This document shows, piece after piece, positions 19,572 to 28,116 of a DNA stretch of 64,000 nt. Made by a program: the position numbers and the translations under genes. Origin of the DNA: Pyxidicoccus xibeiensis (GTDB lineage Bacteria > Myxococcota > Myxococcia > Myxococcales > Myxococcaceae); the NCBI RefSeq assembly GCF_024198175.1, contig NZ_JAJVKV010000019.1, forward strand, positions 98,800 to 162,799, in the 5' to 3' direction. The notes under the pieces were generated by a model, which did no database searches, was not told the origin of the DNA, and saw nothing but the letters and a program-made list of their open reading frames with translations. How positions within the stretch are numbered: the first letter of the stretch is position 1; every line of letters starts with the position of its first letter.

Positions 19572-21200
19572 CTACGAGCCGGTGGCCGCCTCGGCGCCGG
19601 TGCGGAGCATGGGCGCCTCGGAGACGAACTTCAGCTCCGGGTGCTTGTCCTCGGCGTGCTGGAGCGCCCAGTCGTCGCGGAAGAGGACCAGCGGCAGGCC
19701 GTCGCGGTCCTGCACCGTCTGGCGGTTGCCCTCCCAGTCGAAGGACTTGGGGTCGAAGTTGGCCCCCACCACCCAGCGCGCGTGGCTGAAGGGCAGCCGG
19801 TCCAGGGCAATCTTCGCCCCGTACTCGTGCTCCAGGCGGTACTGCAGCACCTCGAACTGGAGCGCGCCCACCACGCCGACGATGGGGTCCTTCATGCCCA
19901 TCTGCAGCTGCTGGAAGATCTGCACCGTGCCCTCCTCGGAGAGCTGCTCCAGGCCCTTCTCCATCTGCTTGCGGCGCAGCGGGTCCTTGGAGCGCACCAC
20001 GGCGAAGAACTCCGGGCTGAAGCGCGGCACGCCCTCGAACACGATGTCGGTGCCACCCTCGGCCAGCGTGTCGCCGATGCGGTACTGCCCCGGGTCGAAC
20101 AGGCCGATGACGTCCCCGGGCCACGCGTCCTCAATCGCCGTGCGCTCGGCGGCCATGAACTGGCTCGGCTTGGCCAGGCGCACTTCCTTGCCCAGCCGCG
20201 AGTGGAAGGCGCTCATGCCCTTCACGTAGCGGCCGCTCACCACGCGCATGAAGGCGATGCGGTCGCGGTGCGCCGGGTCCATGTTCGCTTGAATCTTGAA
20301 GACGAAGCCCGCGAACTTCGGGTTCGTCGGCTCGCGGACGCCCAGCGTCGTCTGGCGCGGCGTGGGCGCGGGCGCCAGGTCCAGGAAGGCGTCCAGGAAC
20401 GGGCGCACGCCGAAGTTCGTCATGGCGCTGCCGAAGAACATGGGCGTCAGCTGCCCGGTGTCGCACTTCTCGCGGGTGAACTCGTCGCCGCCGATGTCCA
20501 GCAGCTCGATGTCCTCGTTCAGCTTGGCCAGCTCCGACTCGGAGAGGACGGACTTGATTTCGTCCGAGTCGATGGAGACGGAGCGCTCCGCGACCTCGGA
20601 CTCGCCGTGGGTGCCCTCGGCGGCGAAGAGGTGGACGACGCGGGCCTGCCGGTCATAGACGCCGCGGAACTCGGGGCCCATGCCGATGGGCCAGTTCATC
20701 GGGTAGGAGCGGATGCCGAGCACCTGCTCCAGCTCGTTCATCAGCTCCAGCGGCTCGCGGCCGTACCGGTCCAGCTTGTTGACGAAGGTGAAGATGGGGA
20801 TGCCACGCAGGCGGCAGACCTTGAAGAGCTTCTTGGTCTGCGGCTCCACGCCCTTGGCCGCGTCGATGAGCATCACCGCCGCGTCGGCCGCGGCCAGCGT
20901 GCGGTAGGTGTCCTCGGAGAAGTCCTGGTGGCCCGGGGTGTCCAGCAGGTTCACCGCATGGTCGCGGTAGACGAACTGGAGCACGGACGAGGTGACGGAG
21001 ATGCCGCGCTCCTTCTCCAGCTCCATCCAGTCGCTCGTCGCGTGCCGCCGCGCCTTCTTGGCCTTCACGCTGCCGGCCAGGTGGATGGCGCCTCCGTAGA
21101 GGAGCAGCTTCTCCGTGAGCGTGGTCTTGCCCGCGTCGGGGTGGGAGATGATGGCGAAGGTGCGCCGCCGGGCGACCTCCCTCTGGAGCTCATTCGTCAT
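19572..21200 (-). CDS. prfC: Peptide chain release factor 3
   Basis: A 542-residue translational GTPase that recycles RF1 and RF2 from terminated ribosomes. The P-loop HPDAGKTTLTEKLL is near residue 20, followed by the switch region, DTPGHQDFSEDTY and NKLDR. The segment GSVKAKKARRHATSDWMELEKER is diagnostic for RF3 against EF-G. Domains 2 and 3 are complete and the length is usual (~530). It appears monocistronic and is divergent from the RidA gene, with a 117-base shared upstream region. Confidence 0.96.
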   Translation of the reverse strand: MTNELQREVARRRTFAIISHPDAGKTTLTEKLLLYGGAIHLAGSVKAKKARRHATSDWMELEKERGISVTSSVLQFVYRDHAVNLLDTPGHQDFSEDTYRTLAAADAAVMLIDAAKGVEPQTKKLFKVCRLRGIPIFTFVNKLDRYGREPLELMNELEQVLGIRSYPMNWPIGMGPEFRGVYDRQARVVHLFAAEGTHGESEVAERSVSIDSDEIKSVLSESELAKLNEDIELLDIGGDEFTREKCDTGQLTPMFFGSAMTNFGVRPFLDAFLDLAPAPTPRQTTLGVREPTNPKFAGFVFKIQANMDPAHRDRIAFMRVVSGRYVKGMSAFHSRLGKEVRLAKPSQFMAAERTAIEDAWPGDVIGLFDPGQYRIGDTLAEGGTDIVFEGVPRFSPEFFAVVRSKDPLRRKQMEKGLEQLSEEGTVQIFQQLQMGMKDPIVGVVGALQFEVLQYRLEHEYGAKIALDRLPFSHARWVVGANFDPKSFDWEGNRQTVQDRDGLPLVLFRDDWALQHAEDKHPELKFVSEAPMLRTGAEAATGS

Positions 21201-21317
21201 GACCCCGGGCCAACTATCACGGGTGGTCTTTCCTTGCAGCCCGCAAGCAGCGACTGGCGGTCAGGCCGCCTCCCGGTTAAGCCCTCTGGCGCTCCAAACC
21301 CGCCCTCGGAGGTCACC

Positions 21318-21719
21318 ATGCAGCGCACCCACCACTCCACTGGAACCCCCTGGGAGCCTGTCGTGGGCTACTCGCGCGCCGTGCGCGTGGGCCCCTTCGT
21401 CACCGTCTCCGGCACCACGGCGACGGACGCCTCGGGCAACGTCGTGGGCGCCGGTGACGCCTACCGGCAGACGGTGCAGACGCTGAAGAACATCCAGTCC
21501 GCCCTGGAGGCCCTGGGCGCCAGCCTGAAGGACGTGGTGCGCACCCGGATGTACGTCACCGACATCCAGCGCTGGGAGGAGATTGGCCGCGCCCACGGCG
21601 AGTTCTTCGCGGACATCCGCCCCGCCACGTCCATGGTGGAGGTCAGCCGCCTCATCTCCCCGGAGATGCTGGTGGAAATCGAGGCGGACGCCATCGTCGC
21701 CTCGGAGACCGGCCGCTAG
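21318..21719 (+). CDS. RidA/YjgF family protein
   Basis: A 133-residue Rid-superfamily protein. GYSRAVRVGPFVTVSGTTATD opens the fold; QTVQTLKNIQSALEALGASL and VVRTRMYVTDIQRWEEIG are typical. The Arg that binds the carboxylate in RidA deaminases is represented by the VRTRMYV segment. Family members hydrolyse reactive imines or enamines from PLP enzymes, though this one belongs to a looser RidA-like subgroup. ATG 21318 has GGAGG about six bases upstream. Its TAG overlaps the stop codon of the convergent channel gene. Confidence 0.9.
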   Translation: MQRTHHSTGTPWEPVVGYSRAVRVGPFVTVSGTTATDASGNVVGAGDAYRQTVQTLKNIQSALEALGASLKDVVRTRMYVTDIQRWEEIGRAHGEFFADIRPATSMVEVSRLISPEMLVEIEADAIVASETGR

Positions 21720-22570
21720 CCGAGCAGCTTGCCCTTGGCGGCGGTGAACTCCGCCTCGGTGAGGTGGCCGCGCTCGCGCAGGGCGGCCAGCCGCTCCAGC
21801 TCGGAGGCGAGGCTGGGAGCGGGCGTGGCCGTGCCCGTCTCCTGGTCCGCCGACAGCAGCGCGTTGCTCAGGCTGGAGGCCACCATGCCGATGAGGCCGA
21901 TGCCCATCAGCATCAGCACCGTGGCACAGATGCGCGCCAGGCCCGTGTGCGGGGTGATGTCGCCGTAGCCCACGGTGGTGGCGGTGACGACGGCCCACCA
22001 GAGCGCGTCCGGAAACTGGGACAGGCTGGGGTTGGTGTCGCGCTCCAGCATCCACACCACGCTCGCCATGCCCAGCACCACCGTGGAGGCGATGAGGAGC
22101 ATGTGGCCCAGCTTGTAGCGGTTGAAGAGCGCGTCCAGCACGGCGAGCGAGCGGAACCGGCGGTACGCCCCCACCAGCCGCAGCAGGCGCAGCACGCGGG
22201 CGAGGCGCAGCAGCTGCGCGGCCCGCAGCAGGCTGAACGCCTCCGCGTACAGGGGCACCAGGCCCGGCAGCTCGTACCAGTGGCGGCGCAGGTACGCTGC
22301 GCGCTCCTTCGCCCGGCCCAGCCCCCAGAGGAAGTCGCCGAGGAAGACGAGCACGAAGCCCAGGTCGATGGCCGCGAGCAGCCGGAAGCGCGCGTCCGGC
22401 CACTGCAGGCCCTCCATCTCCACGTAGAGGATGGGGCCCAGGCTGGCCAGGGCCAGCACCGACATGACGAAGTCCCGGAGCACGAGCCCCCGGGGCGCCG
22501 TGTCCGAGCCCTCCTGCGCGGCCCCCGGCTCCGCGCGTACGACTTCCGAGATGGCTTCCTCGCTTCGCAT
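21716..22570 (-). CDS. Six-helix potassium channel with C-terminal SHOCT-like motif
   Basis: A 284-residue ion-transport protein. It has an S1-S4 region, with an Arg-rich S4-like stretch (LLRLARVLRLLRLVGAYRRFR) as in voltage sensors, a re-entrant pore loop with the selectivity filter TVGYGD, and a final helix. The last ~35 residues (LERLAALRERGHLTEAEF) are a SHOCT motif, a short oligomerisation element. This fits a tetrameric voltage-gated K+ channel in the inner membrane. The first ~30 residues are a polar tail. Its stop codon overlaps that of the RidA gene in opposite orientation. Confidence 0.92.
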   Translation of the reverse strand: MRSEEAISEVVRAEPGAAQEGSDTAPRGLVLRDFVMSVLALASLGPILYVEMEGLQWPDARFRLLAAIDLGFVLVFLGDFLWGLGRAKERAAYLRRHWYELPGLVPLYAEAFSLLRAAQLLRLARVLRLLRLVGAYRRFRSLAVLDALFNRYKLGHMLLIASTVVLGMASVVWMLERDTNPSLSQFPDALWWAVVTATTVGYGDITPHTGLARICATVLMLMGIGLIGMVASSLSNALLSADQETGTATPAPSLASELERLAALRERGHLTEAEFTAAKGKLLG

Positions 22571-22704
22571 CGGGCTTCACGCTACGCGCTGCAAAGCCGC
22601 GTTGGGAATCCCACCCCCGGACAGCAAGGGAGGAAGCGTCATGTCCCTCGCCCGGGGAGCGCGGGTAGACGTCACCCTCCCGCCGCCCTACCTTTTGAGT
22701 AGCC

Positions 22705-23607
22705 ATGGGCACGGAGTGGAAGGACAACATCGACGTCGCCGACATGCTGGAGCGGGTGGCGGACCTGCTGGAAGGGCAGGACGCCATGCCGTTCCGGGTG
22801 AGTGCGTACCGGAAGGCGGCAAACGCCATCGCCAGCTGGCCCCAGCCCGTGGTGGAGCTGCTCGCGGCGGACGGTGAGGCGGGGCTGCGCAAGCTGCCCG
22901 GCGTGGGCAAGAGCATCGCGGCGGCGGTGGCGGAGTGGGTGCGCACGGGGCAGCTCGGCCTGCTGCACCGGCTGGAGACCGAGGCCTCGCCCGAGCAGCT
23001 GCTCGCCAGCGTGCCCGGCATCGGTCCGGAGCTGGCGCGGCGCATCCACCAGGAGCTGGGCGTGGGGACGCTGGAGGAGCTGGAGCAGGCGGCGCACGAC
23101 GGGAGCCTGGAGGACGTGGAGGGCTTCGGGCCCCGGCGCGGGCAGCAGGTGCGCGAGCTGCTCGCGGCGCGGCTCGGACGCAACCGGCGGGGCCTGGCGC
23201 GCAAGCAGGAGGCCCGGTCCGAGGAGCCGCAGCCCGAGCTGGCCCTGCTGCTCCAGATGGACGAGGAGTACCGCCGGCGCGCGGCGGCCGGAGAGCTGCG
23301 GAAGATTGCACCGCGCCGCTTCAACCCGTCAGGCGAGGCGTGGCTGCCGGTGCTGCGCCGCAAGCTGGACGGGTGGAGCATCCGGGCGCTCTTCTCCAAC
23401 ACGGCGCTGGCGCACCAGCAGGAGGCCACGCACGACTGGGTGGTCCTCTACTTCGACAAGGACGACGACGAGGGCCAGTGCACCGTCGTCACCGCGCACG
23501 GCGGCCCGCTCGACGGCAGGCGCGTGGTGCGCGGCCGCGAGGTGGAGTGCCTCGCGTACTACGGCGTGGAGGCCGAGGAGGCCCAGGCGCCCCAGCCCCA
23601 TGCCTGA
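22705..23607 (+). CDS. Helix-hairpin-helix protein, PolX N-terminus-like, without polymerase domain
   Basis: A 300-residue protein. Residues 1-150 match the N-terminal 8-kDa and fingers region of PolX or Pol-beta-like proteins: NIDVADMLERVADLLEGQ, FRVSAYRKAANAI, then helix-hairpin-helix motifs LPGVGKSIAAAV, VPGIGPELARRI and VEGFGPRRGQQV. The nucleotidyltransferase domain and the PHP nuclease of bacterial PolX are both absent. Instead there is a ~110-residue C-terminal domain (RRFNPSGEAWLPVL, DWVVLYFDKDDDEGQC). It probably binds DNA in repair, but no catalytic residues are evident. ATG 22705 follows a weak ribosome site. Confidence 0.82.
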   Translation: MGTEWKDNIDVADMLERVADLLEGQDAMPFRVSAYRKAANAIASWPQPVVELLAADGEAGLRKLPGVGKSIAAAVAEWVRTGQLGLLHRLETEASPEQLLASVPGIGPELARRIHQELGVGTLEELEQAAHDGSLEDVEGFGPRRGQQVRELLAARLGRNRRGLARKQEARSEEPQPELALLLQMDEEYRRRAAAGELRKIAPRRFNPSGEAWLPVLRRKLDGWSIRALFSNTALAHQQEATHDWVVLYFDKDDDEGQCTVVTAHGGPLDGRRVVRGREVECLAYYGVEAEEAQAPQPHA

Positions 23608-23631
23608 GGCTGGAGCGGCCGTGGCTGTGGC

Positions 23632-24744
23632 TCAGTCGTACGTCGCGATGTACTGGAAGATGGCGGCGTAGAACTCCGGCTCGTCGAAGGTGTCCGGGCC
23701 CACGCCCACCACGTCCAGGTGGTCCTGGGAGATGACGCTGGAGGTGGACGTCAGCTGCGCGCTGGTCGGCGCGTTGAGGCTCGTCACCGGGGCGATGGCG
23801 TCGTTCGTCACCGAGTCGAAGCCGAAGGTGGACTCGCTGTAGCGCAGCCGGTAGCCCATCTGCTGCGAGTTGATGCCCACCAGCCCGTCGTCGTCCGCCT
23901 CGTTGCGCACGCCGTCGCCGCAGCCGCCCGCGCCGTCGTTGTCTCCGTCACCCGCACAGGCGCCGTCCCCGTCGATGTCGAAGAAGAACTCGCTCAGCAG
24001 GTACAGCGCGGGATTCACATTGACGCCGTTCTGCGCGGTGATGAGCGACACGTAGCGGCCGGCGTAGGTGCTGCTCACCGGGTACTTGTCGTTGAACGCC
24101 TTCATCCCCGTGGTGACGCCGTCCGTGGCGGAGTAGTCGTTGTAGACGAGCTGCTTGGCGCCCGCGAACGCGTCATTGCCCGGCCGGTAGACGACGTCGC
24201 CGTAATACTCCGCCAGCGCGGCGATGACGCTGGAGACGCCCGGCTTCAGGTCCAGGATGTACTTGGCCACCGGCGAGCCCCGGTGCGGCGAGGACACGCT
24301 CACCAGCACCGCCACCGACGTGACACCCCGCCGCTCGCGCAGCACCCGCGCGGCCTTGCGCGCGTCGATGCCACCCTGCGAGTGGCCGATGAGGTTCACC
24401 TTCGACACGCCCGCGGTGGCCATGAAGCCCTCGATGTCGTTGGCCAGGTCCAGCCCGCGCACCTCCGAGGACTGGAACGGGGCGACCTGCGCCACGAAGG
24501 ACCGCTGCCCCGCGTCGATGTCCTCGTTGCAGTCCGTCTCGAAGAGCGCGTCACACGCGTCTCCCACGAACATGCCGTAGTCGTCGCCCCAGTAGTCGTA
24601 GCCGAGGATGTCGTCGAACCCGGCCATGCCATGCGCGAACACCACGGGATACGTCGTCCTCGCCGCGCCCGCTCGGGCCTCGGGACCGACTCCAAACACT
24701 CCGGCGAACACCACCGCCACGAGGACTGCATGAAGCCTCTTCAT
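23632..24744 (-). CDS. Secreted triacylglycerol lipase with Asp/Gly-rich insert
   Basis: A 370-residue lipase related to the Pseudomonas/Burkholderia group. The signal peptide ends near PEARA. The oxyanion motif FAHGMAG is near 37-43, Ser122 lies in GHSQGG, Asp286 in DDDGLVGINS and His342 in SQDHLDVV. A 30-residue insert at about 256-285 is full of DxDGD-type units, resembling Ca-binding loops, directly before the catalytic Asp. No Lif foldase gene is adjacent. ATG 24744 follows GAAGGAG at good spacing. It should act outside the inner membrane, on prey or environmental lipids. Confidence 0.93.
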   Translation of the reverse strand: MKRLHAVLVAVVFAGVFGVGPEARAGAARTTYPVVFAHGMAGFDDILGYDYWGDDYGMFVGDACDALFETDCNEDIDAGQRSFVAQVAPFQSSEVRGLDLANDIEGFMATAGVSKVNLIGHSQGGIDARKAARVLRERRGVTSVAVLVSVSSPHRGSPVAKYILDLKPGVSSVIAALAEYYGDVVYRPGNDAFAGAKQLVYNDYSATDGVTTGMKAFNDKYPVSSTYAGRYVSLITAQNGVNVNPALYLLSEFFFDIDGDGACAGDGDNDGAGGCGDGVRNEADDDGLVGINSQQMGYRLRYSESTFGFDSVTNDAIAPVTSLNAPTSAQLTSTSSVISQDHLDVVGVGPDTFDEPEFYAAIFQYIATYD

Positions 24745-24863
24745 CGCTCGCTCCTTCGCTCTACCGCTGGGGGGAAGGCGCGAACGGTACTGCAGCCACA
24801 ACCCGGAAAAGGCAGACGGCCCTCACTTTGTTGACATTTGAGTCAGCCGGGTATTTCCGCACC

Positions 24864-24893
24864 CCGCTCCGGTGCCTGGTGACACCGGAGCGG
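24864..24893 (-). terminator. Strong hairpin downstream of the Kelch lipoprotein gene
   Basis: CCGCTCCGGTG at 24864-24874 pairs perfectly with CACCGGAGCGG at 24883-24893 around an 8-base loop. It begins 24 bases past the Kelch gene stop on the minus strand. There is no U-run, which is common in very GC-rich genomes. Confidence 0.6.
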
Positions 24894-24917
24894 AGCGCAT
24901 GAGGTACGGCCGCGCGC

Positions 24918-27131
24918 TCAGGGCGCGGGGGTGTACAGCTCCGTGGTGGCCAGGGAGCCGCTGGCACCCAGGCCGCCGGTGACGAGCACGTGCGCGCCGG
25001 CGCCCGTGCCGGGCAGCTGCGCCACGCCCGCGTTCGACACGGCGGCGGGCAGCGCTCCCGCGGAGGTCCACATGCCGGTGTTCAGGTCGAACACCTCGGC
25101 GGTGTCCAGCAGGCCGACGCCACTGCCACCATCCCCGCCCAGCACCAGCACGCGGTTGTTGGCCAGCGGCACGGCCATGGGCACGTAGCGGGTGATGGAC
25201 ATGGGGGCCACGGAGGTCCACGTGTCGGTGGCCGGGTCATAGACCTCGGCGCTGGAGAGCGCGCCGCGCGCGCCCCAGCCGCCCGCCACCAGCACGCGGC
25301 CCGAGGACAGCAGCACCGCCGTGTGCCCGTAGCGGGTGACGGACATGGCCCGCTTTCCGACCCACTCGTTCCGGACAGGGTCGAACAGCTCCACCGTGTT
25401 GGTGTCCCCCTCCGGGGTGGTGCCGCCCACCACCAGTACCTGCCCGGACGGCAGCAGCGTGGCCGTGTGGTACAGGCGGCGCCGGCTCATGGACGGAGCG
25501 GCGCGCCACGGGGTGACGCTCGAGCTCGGGTCATACAGCTCGGCGGTGGCGAGGATGCTGCTGAAGCTGCTGCCGCTCCGTCCGCCCACCACCAGCACCT
25601 GTCCCGTGGGCAGCAGCGTGGCGGTGTGGCGCGAGCGCGGCGTGGCCAGCCCGCTCGTCGTCAGGGTCGACTGGCTGGTGGCCGGGTCATACACCTCCGA
25701 CGTGGCGTGGAAGAGGGAGGAGCTGCCCTGGCCCCCCACCACCAGCACCTTGCGCGGGGCCCCATTGAGGGACGGCAGCTCGGTGGCCGTGTGGAGGAAG
25801 CGGGCCGTGGCGAGCGAGCCCGCCGCCACCCAGTTGCCCACGTGCGCGTCGTAGCGCTCGACGGACGTGAGCGCGGCGGTGCCGGTGGCGGTGCCACCGG
25901 CCGCCAGCACCACGCCGGACTCGAGCACCGTCGTGGTGTGGTGGTAGCGCGGTGCATCCAGGGAGTCCGCGGGCGCCCACGGCGGCGCGGTGGGCATGTA
26001 GCGCTCGGTCGAGCTGGAGCGCTGCACGCCGCCATCCGGGCTGCCACCCGCGACGAGCACCTCGCCCGTGTTCAGCAGCGTGGCGGTGTGGCCCAGCCGG
26101 CTCATGCTCATGGACGGCTTGGCGAACCACCTGTCGCTCGGCGGGTCATACAGCACCGCCGTCTCGAGGTACGGGTCGCTGCCGTCGGTGCCACCGGCGA
26201 CGAGCACCTCGCCCGAGTGCAGCAGCGTGGCGGTGTGCAGCGCCCGCTCGCTGGGAAGCAGGTTGGAGGTGGGGGTCCACGCGTCCGTGGCCGGGTCATA
26301 CAGCTCCGAGCCGCGCGTCGCGTTGATGCCATTCATGCCGCCGGCCACCAGCACCTTGCCGGACAGCAGCAGCGTGGCCGAGTGGCCGGAGCGCACGCTG
26401 CCCATGACACGCGCGGGAGCCCACAGCCCCGTGGCCGGGTCATACAGCTCCGCGGTCCGCAGGAAGCTGCCCTGCGGGCCATTGCGGCCGCCCGTCACCA
26501 GCACCTTCCCGGAAGGCAGCAGCGTCGCGGTGTGGCCGACGCGCGCCGTGGCCATGGCGCCCGTCTCCGTCCACGCCCCGGTGGCCGCGTCGTAGAGCCG
26601 GGCCGTCGCCAGCCCCACGCCCGCTCCACTGTCGCCGCCCACCACCAGCACCTTCCCGGAAGGCAGCAGCGTCGCGGTGTGGCCGGAGCGCAGCCGGTCC
26701 AGGCTGCCGGTGGAGGCCCACACTCCGGTGGCCGGGTCATACAGCTCCGCCGTGCCGGTGGTGGCCGCGCCGAAGTCGCCGCCGACGACGAGCACCTTGC
26801 CGGAGGGCAGCAGCGTCGCGGTGTGGCGCTGGCGCGCGACGACCATGGCGCCCGCGCTGGACCAGCGCCCCAGCTTCACGTCGTACAGCTCCGCGCCCTG
26901 GGAGGACTGACCGCCCGTCACCAGCACCGCGCCCGAGCGCAGCAGCACCGCCGCATGGTCCGCGCGCTGGGCCGCCATGCTCCCCGCGCTCGACCAACTG
27001 GAGCCCGAGCCCAGCGCCACTGCGTGGGACTCGACATTCAACTCATCTGCAAAATCCTCGTGTGAGCATCCCGCCATGGCGAGCGTCAGCACGAGCGCGG
27101 CCAGGCGGCCGAACCCAACAGGTGCATTCAT
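24918..27131 (-). CDS. Kelch-repeat beta-propeller lipoprotein, 14 units
   Basis: A 737-residue exported protein. ATG 27131 follows AGAGGA and opens a lipoprotein signal with lipobox AMAGC. The rest is about 14 tandem Kelch units of 45-55 residues, each with HTATLLPSGKVLVVGG, then AELYDPATGxW. Fourteen units fit two seven-bladed propellers in tandem. Several units are near identical, so the gene has expanded by internal duplication. Kelch propellers usually bind proteins or sugars, and galactose-oxidase-like enzymes share the fold, but no catalytic Cys/Tyr pair is evident. Large Kelch lipoproteins are frequent in Myxococcaceae. Confidence 0.92.
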   Translation of the reverse strand: MNAPVGFGRLAALVLTLAMAGCSHEDFADELNVESHAVALGSGSSWSSAGSMAAQRADHAAVLLRSGAVLVTGGQSSQGAELYDVKLGRWSSAGAMVVARQRHTATLLPSGKVLVVGGDFGAATTGTAELYDPATGVWASTGSLDRLRSGHTATLLPSGKVLVVGGDSGAGVGLATARLYDAATGAWTETGAMATARVGHTATLLPSGKVLVTGGRNGPQGSFLRTAELYDPATGLWAPARVMGSVRSGHSATLLLSGKVLVAGGMNGINATRGSELYDPATDAWTPTSNLLPSERALHTATLLHSGEVLVAGGTDGSDPYLETAVLYDPPSDRWFAKPSMSMSRLGHTATLLNTGEVLVAGGSPDGGVQRSSSTERYMPTAPPWAPADSLDAPRYHHTTTVLESGVVLAAGGTATGTAALTSVERYDAHVGNWVAAGSLATARFLHTATELPSLNGAPRKVLVVGGQGSSSLFHATSEVYDPATSQSTLTTSGLATPRSRHTATLLPTGQVLVVGGRSGSSFSSILATAELYDPSSSVTPWRAAPSMSRRRLYHTATLLPSGQVLVVGGTTPEGDTNTVELFDPVRNEWVGKRAMSVTRYGHTAVLLSSGRVLVAGGWGARGALSSAEVYDPATDTWTSVAPMSITRYVPMAVPLANNRVLVLGGDGGSGVGLLDTAEVFDLNTGMWTSAGALPAAVSNAGVAQLPGTGAGAHVLVTGGLGASGSLATTELYTPAP

Positions 27132-27233
27132 GGATTGGGAGTCCTCTTTGCGGCTTGGGGGGTTGGAGCACGGGCGGGGGCCCGCGCTCTCCCGGCCTTT
27201 ACCCCAGGCGGTGGACCCGAGGCCATGCCACCA

Positions 27234-27256
27234 GCCGAAAGTGAACACTTTTCGGC
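27234..27256. promoter_or_regulatory. Imperfect palindrome upstream of the Kelch gene
   Basis: GCCGAAAGTG and CACTTTTCGGC face each other with a 2-base centre and one unpaired T. It lies ~103 bases upstream of the Kelch start and 53 bases downstream of the ABC operon end. It could be an operator for the former or part of a terminator for the latter. Nothing else is recognisable in the 177-base gap. Confidence 0.35.
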
Positions 27257-27308
27257 AGGTGGGGTTGCCTCTACCCACCCCATGGAGAGCAGGCGAGTGT
27301 CACACCCG

Positions 27309-28112
27309 CTAGCTGCTGGCGGAGGTGTAGTGGCCGATGGAGCGCAGCCACACGCGCCGCGCCACCCAGGCGAAGGCCACCGAGCCCACCACCGCGCCGA
27401 CGAGGGACGCGGGGGCAAGACGCCCCAGCATGGCTTCGGCGGGGAAGGTGGTCATCAGCGCCAGGGGGATGACGTACGTGAAGACGAGCGTCAGCGCGCC
27501 CTTCGCCACGCCCTGGAACACGGACGACGGCCAGCGGGCGAAGTCGAAGATGGACGTGAAGAGGTGGGTGAGGTTGTCCACGCGCACGACGAAGAAGGCC
27601 GCGCTCACCGTCAATATCCACAGCGAGTAGAGCAGCAGCGTGCTGGTGCACAGCAGCAGCACCGACGACAGCAGCCCCGGCAGGGACGGCCCGCGCCCCA
27701 GCTGCGCGAAGGCGTAGACGAACAGCCCCAGGCCGGTGAGCACGTTGAAGGCGCGCCAGGGCAGGAAGCGCTGGGTCGACACCAGGAACTGCGCGTCCGC
27801 GGGCTTGAGCAGCACGAAGTCCAGCGTGCCCTTGCGGATGTGCTCCACCACGCCGGTGAGGCTGGGGTTGATGGCGCCCTCGAGGATGCCCTGCAGCAGC
27901 GTGAACCAGCCCACCACCAGCAGCGCCTCGCCGAAGCCCCACCCCTCCACCACCGGCCGCTCGCCGTACACGACGAACAGCGGCGCCAGCGCGGTGAAGG
28001 TCCAGAAGAGGGACGTCAGCCCCTCGGTGAAGAAGTCCGCCCGGTACTGGAGCGCCAGCAGGCCGGACGCCTTGAGCTGGATGCCCAGCAGTCTGAGGTA
28101 GCGCCGCACCAT
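27309..28112 (-). CDS. ABC-2 type permease subunit (DUF990-like)
   Basis: A 267-residue inner-membrane protein with about six hydrophobic helices. The motif VVEHIRKGTLDFVLLKPAD is characteristic of the ABC-2 permeases that occur as pairs with a dedicated ATPase. It is the last gene of a three-gene operon (ATPase, permease, permease) and lies 4 bases after the previous gene. The transported substrate is unknown; related trios are usually annotated as drug or lipid-linked exporters. Confidence 0.9.
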   Translation of the reverse strand: MVRRYLRLLGIQLKASGLLALQYRADFFTEGLTSLFWTFTALAPLFVVYGERPVVEGWGFGEALLVVGWFTLLQGILEGAINPSLTGVVEHIRKGTLDFVLLKPADAQFLVSTQRFLPWRAFNVLTGLGLFVYAFAQLGRGPSLPGLLSSVLLLCTSTLLLYSLWILTVSAAFFVVRVDNLTHLFTSIFDFARWPSSVFQGVAKGALTLVFTYVIPLALMTTFPAEAMLGRLAPASLVGAVVGSVAFAWVARRVWLRSIGHYTSASS

Positions 28113-28116
28113 GCCC

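Noticed and set aside
19641..21719. Long plus-strand frame running through prfC into RidA
   Set aside because: Only the last 133 codons (from 21318) are a real gene. The rest is antisense to prfC.
24990..27065. Regularly spaced repeats resembling a CRISPR array or satellite
   Set aside because: The repeats encode Kelch units on the minus strand, spacing varies with protein insertions and there are no unique spacers of constant size.
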